NCBI GenBank assembly: GCA_013399895.1
Contig: VXBA01003793.1
Span: 6,116 to 70,115 of the forward strand
Source: Serilophus lunatus
Lineage: Eukaryota; Chordata; Aves; Passeriformes; Eurylaimidae
Direction of reading: 5' to 3'
Length of the DNA stretch: 64,000 nucleotides
Both the position numbers and the translations under genes were made by a program. Below the pieces are notes generated by a model, which was given only the letters and a program-made list of their open reading frames with translations, was not told the origin of the DNA and did no database searches. Position 1 is the stretch's first letter, and every line of letters begins with the position of its first letter. Positions 27,001 through 42,000 of the stretch are shown here, in pieces.

Positions 27001-30000
27001 TGCAGTGCGACCTTACAGACTCACTGAGTCCAGAGAACATGGAAATGGAACAGATCCTCTGGTCACCCCTTCTTCCACTGTGCTAACAGAGGGCAAGATT
27101 TACTTCTTGTACTTTCATTTCTCCTGCAGTAACTGTTTCTTCCCCTTCCAACCATATATGTTTTGTTTACATGTTAAAAGTTTCTGCCAAAAATCAGTAA
27201 AAAATAAAAGCATGAATAAAACCCACAGAGAAATTTTAAGATGTAGTTCTTAATACACACTTTATCTCTTAAAATTGTAATCAAGGATCTACTACTATTA
27301 CTGGAAAATAATCAGACCATGCCAAGTTCTCATTTTAGCATAAGGTACATTCATAAGAGAAGCTGCACTGGTACATACCTGCCATGTGTCTGTCCCGTGT
27401 AGACAAGCCCTCCCTGTCTTGTCACCTTTATACCTATGGTTAATGATCTTTTGACTATATTATTAAAAAAGTGGTGCCTTATTATTTTTTATAGAAGCAC
27501 TGATGCAAACACCTCCTGAGTGTAGATGGATTATCAATCTCACTTATGAAATAGCTGTTGTCTGAGACCATATCAGTCATTATTCCAAACACTGAAGCTA
27601 CAGATTCCTCCTTTTTTTCCACCCATTATCAGCATGGCTCGCTATCTTTTTAGAATTTTAATCCATGTGACGTGATAATTCAGTGTACTTGAGCATTTCT
27701 TCTGTGTTTTGTGTCACTTAATGGGAAGTCTGTTCAGGAAATCCATTAAACTGCTCAACATGCAGAACAGGTCAGGAGTCGTTGGAGGACGGTGAATGGA
27801 AACAGAACTGAGATGTGCGGTCGGTTGGTTGAGATTTGATTTTAGCAATTACTCTGAAATACTTAAAACCTTTTCTTCACTTGTGTCACTGTGCCTCTTG
27901 CTGTAAATTTGTTCCTAAATGCCTGTTTGTAGGCATGTGTACAGCATCCCTTATATTGCGTGCTCCAGCTGTTGTTAAGAGAATGCTTGAGAAATATATA
28001 GTCACATTTGAATAAGTCTGGTCATTATGAAGTTAGCATATAAAAACCATCAGTTTGACGTCCTTTTCAGGGACTTGTTTTTTTTAGATAAACTTGGTCT
28101 ATATTAATTACAATAAAGAAATGGGATGGTTTTTTTAATCTGTGTTTTTCTTCCTTGAAGCTCCTTTTGTTTACATCTATATTAAATCTGTAGTTTGATA
28201 CCATACAGAATGGTGCAGTGATGCAGAAAGTCTCAACATTTCAATGGTAATTCTCAAAGCAACTTTTTTAATAGGAGCAATACCAATGCAAAGACAGATG
28301 CTTCAGTCCTTTCCCTCTCTAAGATATCCTTGTTAGCAGTCATTTAAGTAAACCATTGAATTTTTGGCTTGACTTTGATCACTGACGTCTCAGCCATAGC
28401 TACTTTTGGAGCCTCCCAAACTTGCAGCTGATGCCTTCGCTTACGCACTTGAATCAACTTACTGAAGATCCTCTTTATGAAGAAAACAGTTTCTTCTCTT
28501 CAATGCTGCTGTTGGAGAAGTGGAATCATTGTTTCTTTTTTGCAGCAGGGGAACCTGCCTGTTTTCCAGGCCTCGGAGTGCAAATGTTCATGAAAATTTC
28601 CCATCATCAAAGCACCGTTTCCGGATAAGTCGTAAGAAGCTGCCACAACTGCTTTGGTGCTCCTGTGCAGAAGTCTGTTGGGCATGGTGTGCTGTGTGCC
28701 TCATTTGACTTTCTAGTGTCCCATTTTTACTGATGTCAACTAACATTACAGAGAACAACCAAGTCTGTTGCTTGACAAGTCCTTCCATCTGGGCAAAGTG
28801 CTTTTGAACTGGCATTGCTGCTTGGAGGAGCAGTCTTGTCTCTTCTTTTGGCCTTCTCCCTTGTGTTGATGTTAATGGTAGTACAGCCTAGTGGGATCTA
28901 ATGGAGGTGATCCAGTTTTGAAAAATTAATTTATGTATTGGCACTCCTACTGGGTTATCTTTAAACTTGATAATTTCCCAGGTCTCATCCCGTGCAGCTG
29001 CAACAGATGGTTGTGTGTGAGAATGGACATCTCCTGGAGGCAGGATCAGTGGTGAGCAGTGAGAGAGGCACTTTCTGCTGATGACAGTGGCTTAATAGGC
29101 TTCTCTGAGCTACAAGCTTTGGGACAAGTCTTCTTTTCCTCAAATGCTTTTGCACTCATCCTGAATTCTGGAAGTTTGCTGTGCCTTTTGCCTATTTTTG
29201 AGGGGGGAAAAATAGTGCATGCAGGTATCCTTCAAGAGTCTCCTCACAGGTATACAGCCTTCTGGCAGTTTGCAGCGTACCAAAAAAACCCCAAAACCTC
29301 CCCAAACCACCAAAACCGAAAGTCTGTATCCCTGTCTCTCTGTGTTCTCCATGGCTCTGCCTTGATTAATTTTCATAGCTGTTCTTTGTGCCTTTTTACA
29401 TCTTTGGCAAACATAGCATGCCTAATCCATTTATTTTTAGCTGCTTTTCACCTTATCTGAAGGTAATTCTTGAAAGAATTTAATGTGGTGTCTTTGGTAG
29501 TTCTCATATAAGAAATACTAAGAGAGCACTCTCTGATTTTGTTTTCCCTGGAGGTGGATTCCAGCTACATTACTGCTGCATGATGTTTGGCACATTTCCT
29601 CTGAATTTTGCTTTAACTGGATGTTGATTTTCATTTACTATTTTACTGCTTCCTTGTAAATGTTTAATTTCTGTTTGAGTAACTAAGCACTACATTCCTT
29701 TCTGACTTTCAGTCAGTTTAATCAATACTAAAATTGCTTTCTGTTATCAGGAAATTTTGGTCCAGAGGTGATCTGAGGAATGGGGTGTTGCAGTATGGAC
29801 CGGTACACATTCTCCAGAGCTTTCCATGTACCCTGTTGTTGTCTTTGGTTTGTTCTCAGTTCTTGCACTTTGTTTCCCTATGTTAATTGAATACTAATTT
29901 TAAAGGGCCTTCCTCTTTTTTTTCTTCATGGAATTTGAGTTTCATGAAGAGATTTCATTTGAGGCAAGGAAGGGAGTTTTGGGGGAAAACAGTTTTGGGG

Positions 30001-33000
30001 AAACTTGAGATCATGTTTCAGCCAGCCTAACTGCCATGGCCTTATTATCCTCATCAAAATAATTTATCAGTTGTAATATTGCATGACTTCTGTGTAACTT
30101 CTCTGTAGCATCCTCCTTTGCTGTGTAACTGCAGTTCCCTTTTTCTTACAGTTTCACCCAGCTGATATCGAGAGAATGACAGCTCAAGGAGCTGGCACCA
30201 AGTGTGGGAGAGCAGCTGAAGGCCAGCACTGTCGGGAGGTGACGGGACAAGGCCGTTCCTCCCTTGCCAGGGCTTTGATGCAGGGAGAGTGTTTTGCTGG
30301 GCCACTTTGGGAAGAATTCCTTGCACGTGTAGGAGTGGTTTGAGGTTATTAATGAACACCACAGTAGCAGAAAGTATCTGACACTGTCAGCAGAGGAGAA
30401 GGAGCAGGATGGCAGTGTGGTTGAGTCAAGTTGGTATTTGTGACAAAATAATCTGTGGTGCTGGTTTAATTGAACAAGCCTGTTAAAGTGAACTTCAGGC
30501 CAAATTAAAGGAGTCATCTGAAGAGAAGGATTTCTTTGTTTTGCTTTCTACCTAAAGCTGTTCTTTGAGAGCCTGGAATAACTGAGATTATAAGAAAAGG
30601 AATTAAATAGATGTCTAAATCAAGCAAAATAGCTTTCCAGAATCCTTCTCCTATGGAAAATATTTTATTAAATCATTGTCATGGTAATGGAGTGCTGAAT
30701 ATATCGTAACCTCTCTTGCTAAAGATGGGGGATACATTTTGCTTCTGAATATAGAAAGTATTAAGCTATGTGGGAATGTTGTAGTCTTAAATTTAAGAAA
30801 ATAAAAACTTTCTGACAGCTCAAAACTTTGGGGTTTTAGCCTGGGAAACTGAGATTATTTCCACCCCCCAAATAAACATAAAAATGTTAGCTGGGATATT
30901 TAGAATTCCCTGATACAAGTCAGAAAACTGGGGAAGGGAAATTAGCACGTGTTCATTTAATCTATGGATTTTTTTTGCCGGAAGATGCACTGCCTTTAAA
31001 ATTCCAGAAAAAAGCATCATTACAGGTCCTTCCCTCCGTGTTACAGATCATGAAGCAGAGGTAGTGAGTTGTTTTTGTAAGGTAATGGCAGTATCAGGAA
31101 GAAAATGGACTTACCCTCATTGTCAGTACAGTACTTCACTCTTTGGAATGTGCCAACTTTGTTGAGCATTGCTGATGACTGACCATGTGTGAAGCCTGGT
31201 GCTGGTATTTGTTGTAAATTAGTAACAGGAGTTCCAATAAAAGTGGAAATTTCCAGCTGTGGCCTGTGCTACTGATAATATCAGAGCTTTCTGTAGTTCC
31301 TCTTTGTTGTTATGAATGACTAGATTATGGGCATCTCTGTGTGTCCGCAACCACCATACTGCAACCACACTGTTGTCCCTGATAACTTTTTCAGAGTTAG
31401 GTTTTTGGTATTTTTTTCCCACCTTTGCAGTTCATTGTTTAAATCTCTGGTAAAAGATGTTCCATCCCTTATATTTGCCTTAATAGTCTGTTTTAATAGT
31501 AAATATACAGCCTTGTGGCTCGCTCACTTCCAAAACAAGACCCAGACCAATCTGAAATGCCTGGTGTTTCATGGAGCATGCTTCCTTGCTGGGTGGATGC
31601 TGTGTAGTTTTAGGAAGATTTCTAACTGAGGATGAAGGGGTTTGTTTTTGTTTCTGTGGTGGGGTGAAAGTAGCTGCACTGGGGAAGTCTGGGGTTAAGT
31701 GTTATGGTCTGGCAAACAGTCTGACTTCCTTTGGCTTTGCAGACAGTAATGATTTATTTTGTCTGAGATTGCTTATTCATGTTGGATGGGATGAGTGCAC
31801 AGCCATGCCTGGAGCTGGCTGAGTCGTGCTGGCACAGAGCTGGGTAAAAGAGAGGTGGATGATCTGTGCAGGCTGGAAGGGAGCAGCTGATTAGGATCAC
31901 ACCAGTGGGTGCCTAATGGGGATTTTTACTGTAAGGTTTCTGTATGTAGGTGTGGGGGGTTTTTGACATGAATTTGATTTGTTTGGCTGTTCTGGATGGG
32001 TTGAGAAGGGCATGTAGGGTAGAAAGAAGCTAGCACATGGTATAATAAGTGCAGAGATTTAAGTTAAGTTGGTTCATTCTGAATTAAATAATGAGGTTTT
32101 ATATAATTTTTATACAAAGTAAATTAAGAGGAATCTTGATGGAACAAAACAGATTAAGATGTTTGAAGTGTTTGTAAGTTATTTTTTATAAGTTCTGTTA
32201 ATCTTACTGTATATGTGCATAAATGGATTTTAAAAAATCAGCATTTGTGTTTCATGGTCTCTGCGCTGTGCAGCATCTTAAGCTGATGATACACCAGATA
32301 CCAAGGCACACTTTAGAGGATGCACGTTTTGGAAATGTTCCAAAAAACTTTTTTTTTATATTTTGGGGGGCCACTTCACTCAATGCTTTTGTTTCAGAAG
32401 CAAGAGTTGTTCATGGTGTATGATTTTATTAATCTAATACTTTATAAAAGACATGCCTTATTGTCCTAGGAGGTTTTTAGAACATCCTATGATATGGACC
32501 TATTGCTCTTTGTCTGTTATAAAATGAGATGCTATTCAATTGTCTGTTAGGCATGTCTGTTGAATAAGTGTTAAGCAAAACAAAATGAAATTTCTGAAAA
32601 AAAAAAAAGTTACTGTCAGATTTCCATCTCTTTATTGTCTCAGTGTTGGAGTTGCAGAGCTTTACTGGTTACTCCTATTTTCTAGTGACACTTGGGCAGT
32701 TGGACATCACCCTTCTATTCTCTGAGTTGTTTTCTTTTTACACTAACCATCTGCCTTTTTAGTGTAATGGGAAATTCAGGCTGGTTTATTTCAAAAACTA
32801 GTTATTTGCCTTTCGTGGGCAGTCAAGTACATTTGGGTCTGGAACATGAAATAGTCCATTTCTTGGAATCTTTCCTAGCTCTTTTCCTGTAGGTCAGTGC
32901 CCAAGGTACTAAACAGTCAGTTGCAAATTAATTTAGATAAGCATTGCTAACCATGCCTTTTTACCTGCCTACTCTGAGATTGTCTCCCTTTCAGCTCTTT

Positions 33001-36000
33001 AGTCTTTATTAATTGAGAATGATATTTGTGTTGCAGAAAGTTTTGCTTTTGTTGGGAAACTTTTGATTTAGACAAACTTAGAAAATTACTTACTGGTTTT
33101 TGCTCAGAAACCCCTTTGAAGAGCTGGTAAAGGATGCCTCTGTGTAAACTCAGAAGAAACGTTTTATCTATCAGAACAAATTAGCTTGAAAAATGTTATC
33201 TAGCATCTAAATGAAATTACAGATGTGTAAGACTTAATTCATAAACAGGAGTGTTTTTGAAGATGTTTTTTTATCCCGCCCTCCCTCTTTCTCCCTTTCT
33301 TCCCGCAGCAACTTTCCTAATGAAGCACAACATATCCATTGACTGATACTGAAAACCAAGCATTTTCTACATTAACAATTTATGCATGCACAGGAAAAGA
33401 TGTATGTTGTTTTGTCTGAAAGACTGATATAGTCGCAAAACATGACACTGATGAAACTGAGGGGTTTTATTTATTTATTTGGTCTTCAGCTCCCTTTTAT
33501 TCTCATGGCTATTAGGACAAGATTGAATGTTGGATTTTTTTCAGAGCCATACTCTCTAAAACTGAAAAAAACCACCCAAAATCTCCCAAAGTAGTTGAAA
33601 AAGGAAACAATTTGACACATGGTGTTTTTAAATCCATGTTCTGTGGTAGTTATTGTCATGAAGGTTGGGAAATACTTGAGAGCTGAGAGTAGAGCAGATG
33701 AGCCATTCAGTCCCCACATTCTTCAGGAGGTGACGGGTTTGAAATCTGAGCAGGAGAAGGACTGGAAGCTTGTGTGAGATATGCAGGTCAGTGTGAGAGA
33801 AGGGTGAGTGGAGACTGAAGGAGGTACCTGAAGGGAATGGAGTTTAAGATGCAGTAAATCCTCCAGCTGTGCCCTGCACAGCTGCACAGTCTCAGCATGT
33901 GCCATATGTGTACACGGGACTTTGTATTTGCTTTGCTAAGGGGCTGCACATGATGTTAAAAAGTATAGTAGATTTGAGACTGTTGTTATGGTTTTAAATG
34001 CTGTTGAAGGCTTGTTTTAGTTCCTTGGGGTATTATAATCAAGGCTTTTCAAAAGTGGGTGAATTGGGGAGTTTTGGGTAATTTTGCCCAGGCTTTGGAG
34101 ACCTCTCAAAGCAGCATCTTCTGAGCAGCGATCATAACCCTAGGCAGGGTTGTAGTCACTCTGAATCCTCTCTTGAATGTCATGGATACTTGGTCCTCAT
34201 TTGGTATTTTTTTTCTAGTGCCAAGGTTACCGCTTTTGGAGTTGGATGATCATGGCCTTGAAACAGTGCAGTGGGCACTGCCTAGAAATCTGTTGCCTGC
34301 CATGAGGATGGAGCAGAAGTTATGAAGTGCCCAGATTCTTGATCACTAGTACCTGAAAGGTGCCTGTGGCTCTGTCCATTTGCAGCTGCTTGCTGGGGAT
34401 GGTGTAGGTTGTGCAATGAGCTCTCAGTGGTCTGTAGTCCTGGGAATTCGATGAGACTGAACACTACCAGGAAAAGCACCAGTCAGTTGCATAGCAGTGA
34501 GTCAGTTCAGATGCTCCTTTCTGCTTTCCTCTTTCCTACTGCTGATAGATCTCTATTAGTTCTCTGCAGTTCTGTTTTAGCTCTCTACTCTAAAAGTTGC
34601 CGGGGCAACTTTGAAATCTCTAGTTCAAATGAGTATGTTTTAAGGAAAGCACTGACGGAAGCTGTTAGTATTGCCACAAGGACTGTTGACCTCTAGAGAG
34701 GTTTTTCTCTTTATTCTTTTTTTTCTCCCTTTCAGGAAGGGGTTCTGTGTTTTCCATTAGTGGATTTTTTTGTTGTTTCAAGATACTAGATTTGTACTAC
34801 AGAAAGTTTACTTAATAGATTTTGTGATCAAAACAAATAGACTGTGAATGTGAAGACAGAAGTCTCTGATGCAATGTGAGTAGAAATGGGGATGCCAGTG
34901 GTCACTTGCTAGTTCTCGTCTGCTGAAGCAAATGATTTTTGGGTATCCTGTGATAGGCACCCATCCAGGAAGGTCATGGAGTTATTAGAGTAAAAGGACA
35001 GGGATGTGGCTCATTTACAACTCAGGAATCAGGTACAGCTATGGTAAGAATATTCCACTTCAGCATAGAGGGCTGCTTTGCGAAGTTTCATACCATTGTG
35101 CATGCAATGTGACTGTAATGTTTTGCGATGGCTACAGCAGCCTTCATCAGGACTGTGTCTCATTAGTCAAAAATAAGCTTTCTTTGCATGCAGGAATTTT
35201 CATTAATCTGAACAAAATATTTCATTTGTTATATGGATATATTCACTTTTGTAAATCTCTATGGTGTTTTCATACGTAGTCAGGACTGAATTCAGAAAGT
35301 TTCACATGCAATAAATGTCTCTTGTTGTGGAAAGCATGAACTACTGCTACTTGGTTTACAGGTCTGTGGGTTTGTGTGAATGGCGAATCACAGCATCCTC
35401 ACTAAGTTGACTGCAAAGTGTGAATCTCCTACTGTCCTATCCTGGGAAGCATTAAAGAAATATGTATACATACATGTGTGATAGATACAGTTTGTAAGAC
35501 AGTATTTTGAAATGTTTCACTGGAAAGGATTGGTCACATGTAATCTGAGAAACTGACCCTTTTCAGGGGTTTCAGACTAGACATTCTAAACTTGGAATTG
35601 GTTTTAATGTTTTATTAAAAGAAAAGGTGGGTAGCCATAAACGTCATGGTACAATTCTCAAATGCTCTGTGTATTTTTTGTCCTAGCATAAAAAAATATA
35701 TGAATAGCTATGAACATAAAAGGTGGAAGGAAGAATCTCTGAAATTCCCAACATTATATTAATAACTTAATACATTAAGTTTTCACTTATGTAAACTACT
35801 TCTGTGAGATCATGTAACCTTTAGAGATTTGTGGTGACTCACTGGTTGTCTGTATTTTCTGTGTGTAATTCTTCCTGTGCATGTAACAAAGTTTTTAGCA
35901 TCAACAAAATAAGTACACTACTCCCTCCCTTAGGTACCTTGTAACTGAGAAGTTAATGTACTAGAGAGAAGAACCATTAGATAGATTAGTTTTTCATTTC

Positions 36001-39000
36001 AGTGGTATGTGTCAGTGATTAACTGGGAACTATTTTTGTAACACTGACCCTCAACCCGTAAAGTCAGTCTTTGCTCTCACTAAGCAAAGTCAGTTCTATT
36101 AGATAATGATTTAGCAGGAAATTCTGTATTAGGATTCCTGGAGCATCTTTCTCAATTGAGCTTCTTCTGAAAAGAAAGTACTCTTGTTGCTATAGGGATA
36201 AGTTGGAAGATTTATAGGCAGCTCGTTAAGATTTCTCTGAGAAGATACCTAGGCAGCCGGATAATGTCCTGGCACAAGCAGTCTGTGGCCACGTCAGTCA
36301 GGCTGCAGAAGGAGCTGCTGGATGTCACTTGGAGTATCACTGGTGTGAGTTGTGCAAGAACATCTGTGAGATAGTATGAGTGGCAGCTAGGAGATAGATA
36401 ACCTTGGACAAAATGTAAAAAAATAAGTTTATATGAGAACAAATCATTTTATAAAGCAGGAGCAATGGACTGTGAAATTACATTATCTCTTGCATTATAA
36501 TATATTATGATCTGAGGTTTGATTTTATCCTAAGCTTCATCTTGAAAACATGATTCTGTATCTTATTTCTACGTTTAGCTATATGGTGCTTTAAAACAAA
36601 ACAGCTTTTCACTGTTTTGTTTGTCCTTGTTCCTTCTCTACAATAAGCAACAGTAAAAACTTCATTACCTCTTCTGTTACTCTTTAGATGGTTTCCTCAA
36701 GATTGAGATAATTGAAGAATATGAGGTAGAATAATCTTAGTCCCAAGTTACTGATGCCAAGTGTATGGTTTTTAAAGAGTTGTAAGAAATTCTGATACTA
36801 AATTAATTTTTAAAAAGATCAAGTTAACAAGTGAGTTAACTTGTCTGTGGAGGTTCACTCCATCTTTATTGTTTTGTTTTTTTCTTTGTGTGTAGTTTGA
36901 AAAAGAAAAGGCAAGTCAAACAAAACACTGAAACTGTCTCCGCCAGTTCACCTGGATCTCCTGTTTCCAAAACACCTTCAGAGAAAGATGATGAAAGTAA
37001 AGTTATTTTGGAGCAAATCAGTTCCTCTGGAGACAACTGTAAATTTCCTGGGGAAAAGGAAACCGCTCCAGACAAGGAAAAGAAAAAGAAAAAATACAAT
37101 CAACTGAAAGACATCAGACGCACAGAACTTAAAAGATACTATAGTACAGGTGAGTTCTGTTAATGCTGTAGCGTTTTGAATTATGCCTGTTTTGATAGCT
37201 TGTTAATGTACTTCTGTCATATTCTGAAGGTCTTTCTTAAAAGGATAATTGACTTTAGATATCCTTCCTGTAAAAGCAAATAGAATTGTGTAGTCCTATG
37301 CCATTTGGGTTCATTTTTTTTGGCGAGGTTATTTGTTTAATAAATTGATGTATATACTATTTAAGACTTCAGTCTTAATTCATATTCATGTTTGTCTGTT
37401 GAAGTGCATGGAAGTAAGTAAATTAACTACATATTTTTAAACAAGATGTCAAAGGGCTTTTGTGCTGGAAAGCTTTTTTCCCCCTTATCCCCCAGCAGTA
37501 TAAGTAACTCAGTTAGTTATAAATTTCTTTTTAGATTTATTTTTGCAAGTAATTCAGAAAAAAAGAGGAATTCTACATAAACATGCAAGAGAAGGCACAT
37601 ATACATCTGTTTGCAGTTCTGATTGTAATTTGTTATATACTCTTAAGTAATTTCAGATATGATTTATGAACTACCTCTCATTCTAGATTTTCTCTTGGTA
37701 TTTTGTAGGAGTTAATTCTTAGATTTGAAGAACTCTGGTTCCATCTTGCAAGAAATTCTTTTTTGAAGAGAGGGAAGGGAACAGAAAATTGTAGCTGACC
37801 TCAATGCAGACTTCCTTACTGCTCACACAGTGAATACTGACTCCTAAGGAGGAGCCCTATTTAGGGAAAAGTAAAAGAAATCTGTGTGCAAAGCTTCTGG
37901 GTTCTGTGGAAATACAGAATTTCTGTTGAGAAATAAAATAATTTGATGCTGATATTGAGCTGAGCACAGACCTGACTGACAAAAATTCAGGGAGAGAGGA
38001 AAACCCTTTCTTGTTTAAATGCCTGGTTTTGGTTGTTCCTAAAGAAAGAGGTTTACCCACCTGGAGCATCAGATTGTGGAATTGAAAGTTTAAGTAGATA
38101 CAGAAAGCAGTTGATTGTGAAACAAAGGCAACAGCCCCATGTTCCCTGCAACTTTCAAAATGAAGTCATTTGAGTAGGGTTGTTAGCTGCCATAGTATTA
38201 AATAGACTACATGTCTTGTACTTGCTGTGATCCACTGCAGCTATAGCTCACAGAGGCTACCTGCTTAGCCATTTGTTACTGGTGCTCTCCTGAAAGTTGC
38301 CACTTTCACTAGCGTCCTGAGTAGTTTGCAAGAGCTGCCTCTACACCCTTAGGAGTCTGTAAGAGCTGGACTTGTTTAAGTATTTAGCCTTTTACCTGCA
38401 TGTAGTGTGGCAGAGGACAAAACCACCTGTCTTGCTGAGCTGAGCTCTGCCAGAAGGTGTACATTTCAGCAGTTCTCTTCTGGAAGATGTGTTTATTGCT
38501 GTGGTGAAAAGGTACTGGCAAATCTGTGAAGACTTAGTTTTACTTGTTGACAGTCTTTCATATGAAAGCAGTCAAGAGGAATTATGCATGCATATGCACT
38601 TGTCTTCATTATTTAACATTAGGGATGCATATACCTCATTTTTCCCTTCACATGTATTTTTTCCCCTCTAATTTGTCCCTCTATATTGATGTTTCTGAGG
38701 TGCTCTGACTAAAATCTGCTCTCTTTCTCTCTCCCCTAATCTCTCTTTCTCAGTTGCTCTCCCTTTCCCTATTAACCGTTTTTCTAGTTGTGTTTTCACA
38801 AGGGTTTGGGGGTTTTGGTGGTTTTTTCCCAGCTACCCAGCTTTGACTAAAGTCTAGAACATGGCAGGAGGTTAGATGATCTTTAAGGTCCTTTCCAACT
38901 CAAACAATTCTGTGATTCTAACTTTAAGAAACTCTGATACAGGAATTACTTTTTTTTATTTCTAAATGTTTTCTGCACTTTGTCAAAATGCTTATGTTTT

Positions 39001-42000
39001 CCTTGTCAGAAGAAAAATTATTAGATGTAGCAACAGCTTTGCATAGTCTCATGATGCACAAATACTTTATTTTGTGGCTTAATGGAGGTCCTGTCATGAT
39101 TTGAGTCTACAAGAGTCGTGCCTGTCAGTCTAACAGAATGAAGACACTGTCCTCTGAATAATCTCCCTTTCATATTTTGCAGGACAATAAATCCTTCTTT
39201 ATCTGTTGTTCTAAGAGATGGAGGAGGGAAGATTACATCTCACTATAATTTGTTCCTTGCACACCATGTCCCTTCATTAGAAGCTTAGGAATGCGTTTGC
39301 CATTATGAATTTGGAAATGCTGACAGTGACTTCCCGACTTCACTTTGAATGCTGTGCTTTTTAATAGATTCTTGCAGACGCTGGTACTGTCAGGAAGATT
39401 TTGTTGACTCAGTAAATCCCTCTTCTCCAGTGGAAAGACTGTAACGCAGCTTGAAGGCTGTGCGGAACAGAAGGTGGTGGTTATCCGTGAGTGGTTAAAA
39501 GACTTATTATTTGAGGAAGGTGAAAACGCAGCGGCGGAGCGAGGAGCTCCTCGCCTGAGTCCATGTGCGCCGTTGTGTTAATGCCTGCAGCCGGCGGGTG
39601 GCACCGCTGAGCCGAGGAGGAGGAGGTGCACTCGGGCGTTCTCTAGGAAGGGATCCTTCAGCATCCCTGTCCCAGCCAAAACTGCTCTGTACAGCATATT
39701 TGCTAGCACTCTGGTGGCACCGTTACCCGATGGTACCCAGCATTGGTCGTTTCCCTTAACGCAGTGCTAAATGAATGAACAGGTCCTACTGCTTAGGTCC
39801 TACTAGCCCTAAGGTTTCTTCAGCGCAGACTCATATTTTTCCTAGCACTGGCATTATTCTTCAGTGGCACTGTAGTTCTGGAGTAAATTGTACCATCAGT
39901 CTTCAAATCTCACCCAATAAGACATTGCTTTTCAGATACAGCCCGTTTTCTTGCCCTAAAACAACACAGGTGCTGATACTGCTTGTTGTTCATTCCTGAA
40001 GACCAACGGAAGTAATGCTTCTTTCGCCTTATTTTTGCCTTATCTCTTGGCTTATGTGACAATCTGCTTTCTAACTGCGTCTTCCCATTTCTGCTGTTTT
40101 CACAGTAAAGTGCTTTCAGACGTCCAAGGACATGTCTGTCTGGCACAGTGGTGTGGTTGTGTAGGCACTCTGGCTGGTGTACTCTGTGCCCAGGATACCC
40201 TCCCTTTCTTCTTGTGGTAACCTAGTCGACCTACTTCTGCAGCATGGCTGCTTAATTCAGACACACTTTCTCTGGGAAGCCTGTTTTTATTGGAAGATAG
40301 TGACTCTGGTGAGATTAGAAAACCATTATTCTTGTCAGGAATTGCTAAACTGGATGAACATGTTTCTTGGTGTTTGGCCACTAGAAGACACTGAAACAGG
40401 AAGAAATGTGACCTTCTGAAAGCAAGCAGTGTAACAGTGGTCAAACACAACACTGAATTTCATCTGTATATTTATTCCAGCATGATATATATATATATAT
40501 ATATAATGTATATTTATACCAGATGTGAATAATACTTCTAGATGCCACTAATAAGCAGTCAACATATGTGAGGAGTTGTTATCCATTAAAGAATACATCA
40601 CAAAGTTTGGTTTAGGTGATTTGTCTCACATCAGTTACTTTTGTCAACAAAAGAAAATCCAGTTAGCTAGCTAGCTTATTTTACTCTGTAATCATAAAGC
40701 CATCCTTTCTTTTTTAGTGCATAATGTTCAATTTCTGCAGCAACTGAGCGATGAGACTAACAAAACCTCTTCTTACTCTTACTCTGATTTCTGTCCAAAA
40801 CAAGGAGGAGTCCTAAACACCACGAGAAGAAAATCGTACGTGGCCATTTAATGAGATAGTGTGTCGTATGTTAAGCAGGAGGTGCTAGGGGCAGAAAACA
40901 GGTGCCTTTCTTTGACTTGCCCTCCCTGCCATCACTAGAGCAGCAATGATACAGGAGCAGTGCAGCATGTGTGCGGTTACCAAGCCTCTGAACGTTCTGG
41001 GTAGCTGAGCAAGAACAAATCTTAGTACATAAAACAGAGAGGGCATAGCAATTTTCATCACTCATAATGTGGTGAGATTTGCCCTGACTGGCACAGAAAC
41101 AGCAGAGGCAGCTCCCCTGATACCAGCAGTACTTACTGTGTTTCAAAGTTGAAAGTTACTTGCTATGCAGTGAAAATTTATAGAGAATTTTAATTTATTA
41201 AAAAGATTGAGCACTTAGTGAATGCACATCACATAATAGTTAGGTCTGCTAAATAAACTTAAATCTGACTTTTCAATATATATTGAATTGAAAATTGAAA
41301 CTTCCTTCTGCTAACAAGTCCACTTTTTTTTCTTTTGTATTACCTGGTACAAAACAATAGGATGAAGTTGAGGACCTAATTAGAAAGAATTAAAAAAAGA
41401 GAAAATCCATATAAATTCTTTCTGGTAATTAGCTAGCTGTAATCCTAATCTCTGAGGACTTGATTTGGTCTACCCTATTTGTGTAGCAAAGTACTTTCTA
41501 ATCTAGGTAATCCAAATAATTTAAAAACTGACCTACTCAGTGTTGGTGTTATGATAAGAGGAACAGAATCTGAATTTTTCCAAGTTCTGAGAGCTTGCCA
41601 TAGTGTTTATGTTTCAGGTTGGCTTCAGATGGCAAAAATGAGAGTAAATATAAAGAGGGATGAAAAGGGAAATAATTTGTTTCTTCTACAGTCAAGATCT
41701 CTAATAAAATTAAACAAGCATAGGAAGACGGTTTATGTGGTTGTAGTTGCCTGTGTAGAATCACAACAGGGTTGGAATAACTTGCATATGGATATAAATT
41801 GGATGAAATAGGCAGTGGCTGATTGGGAAGCTTCAGGAAGCTGGTTTATTAGCGCTGGTTATTAGAAACCATGTGGAAAGAAAGAAGTGGACAAATGACT
41901 GAAAGGCAGCTGTTTTCAGATGACTTGTTTTGGAACAAGAACAAATAAATGATCATGAATCCCAGTGGATCAGTGTTAAGGCCACCAGGTTATATTCAAG

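Larger units (their letters stand above)
18013..36895 (+). other. NCOA7 intron (about 18.9 kb)
   Basis: Bounded by GTAAGG at the donor and TTTCTTTGTGTGTAG at the acceptor. It holds a CR1 copy close to the donor (about 18368-18660), probable MIR-like relics near 19583-19630 and 31036-31100, a 16-bp duplication at 20467, a TA microsatellite at 23242, and a C/A-rich tract at 29281. A hydrophobic-plus-charged open frame near 22009-22338 is discussed as a finding. No second gene is recognised. Confidence 0.85.
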
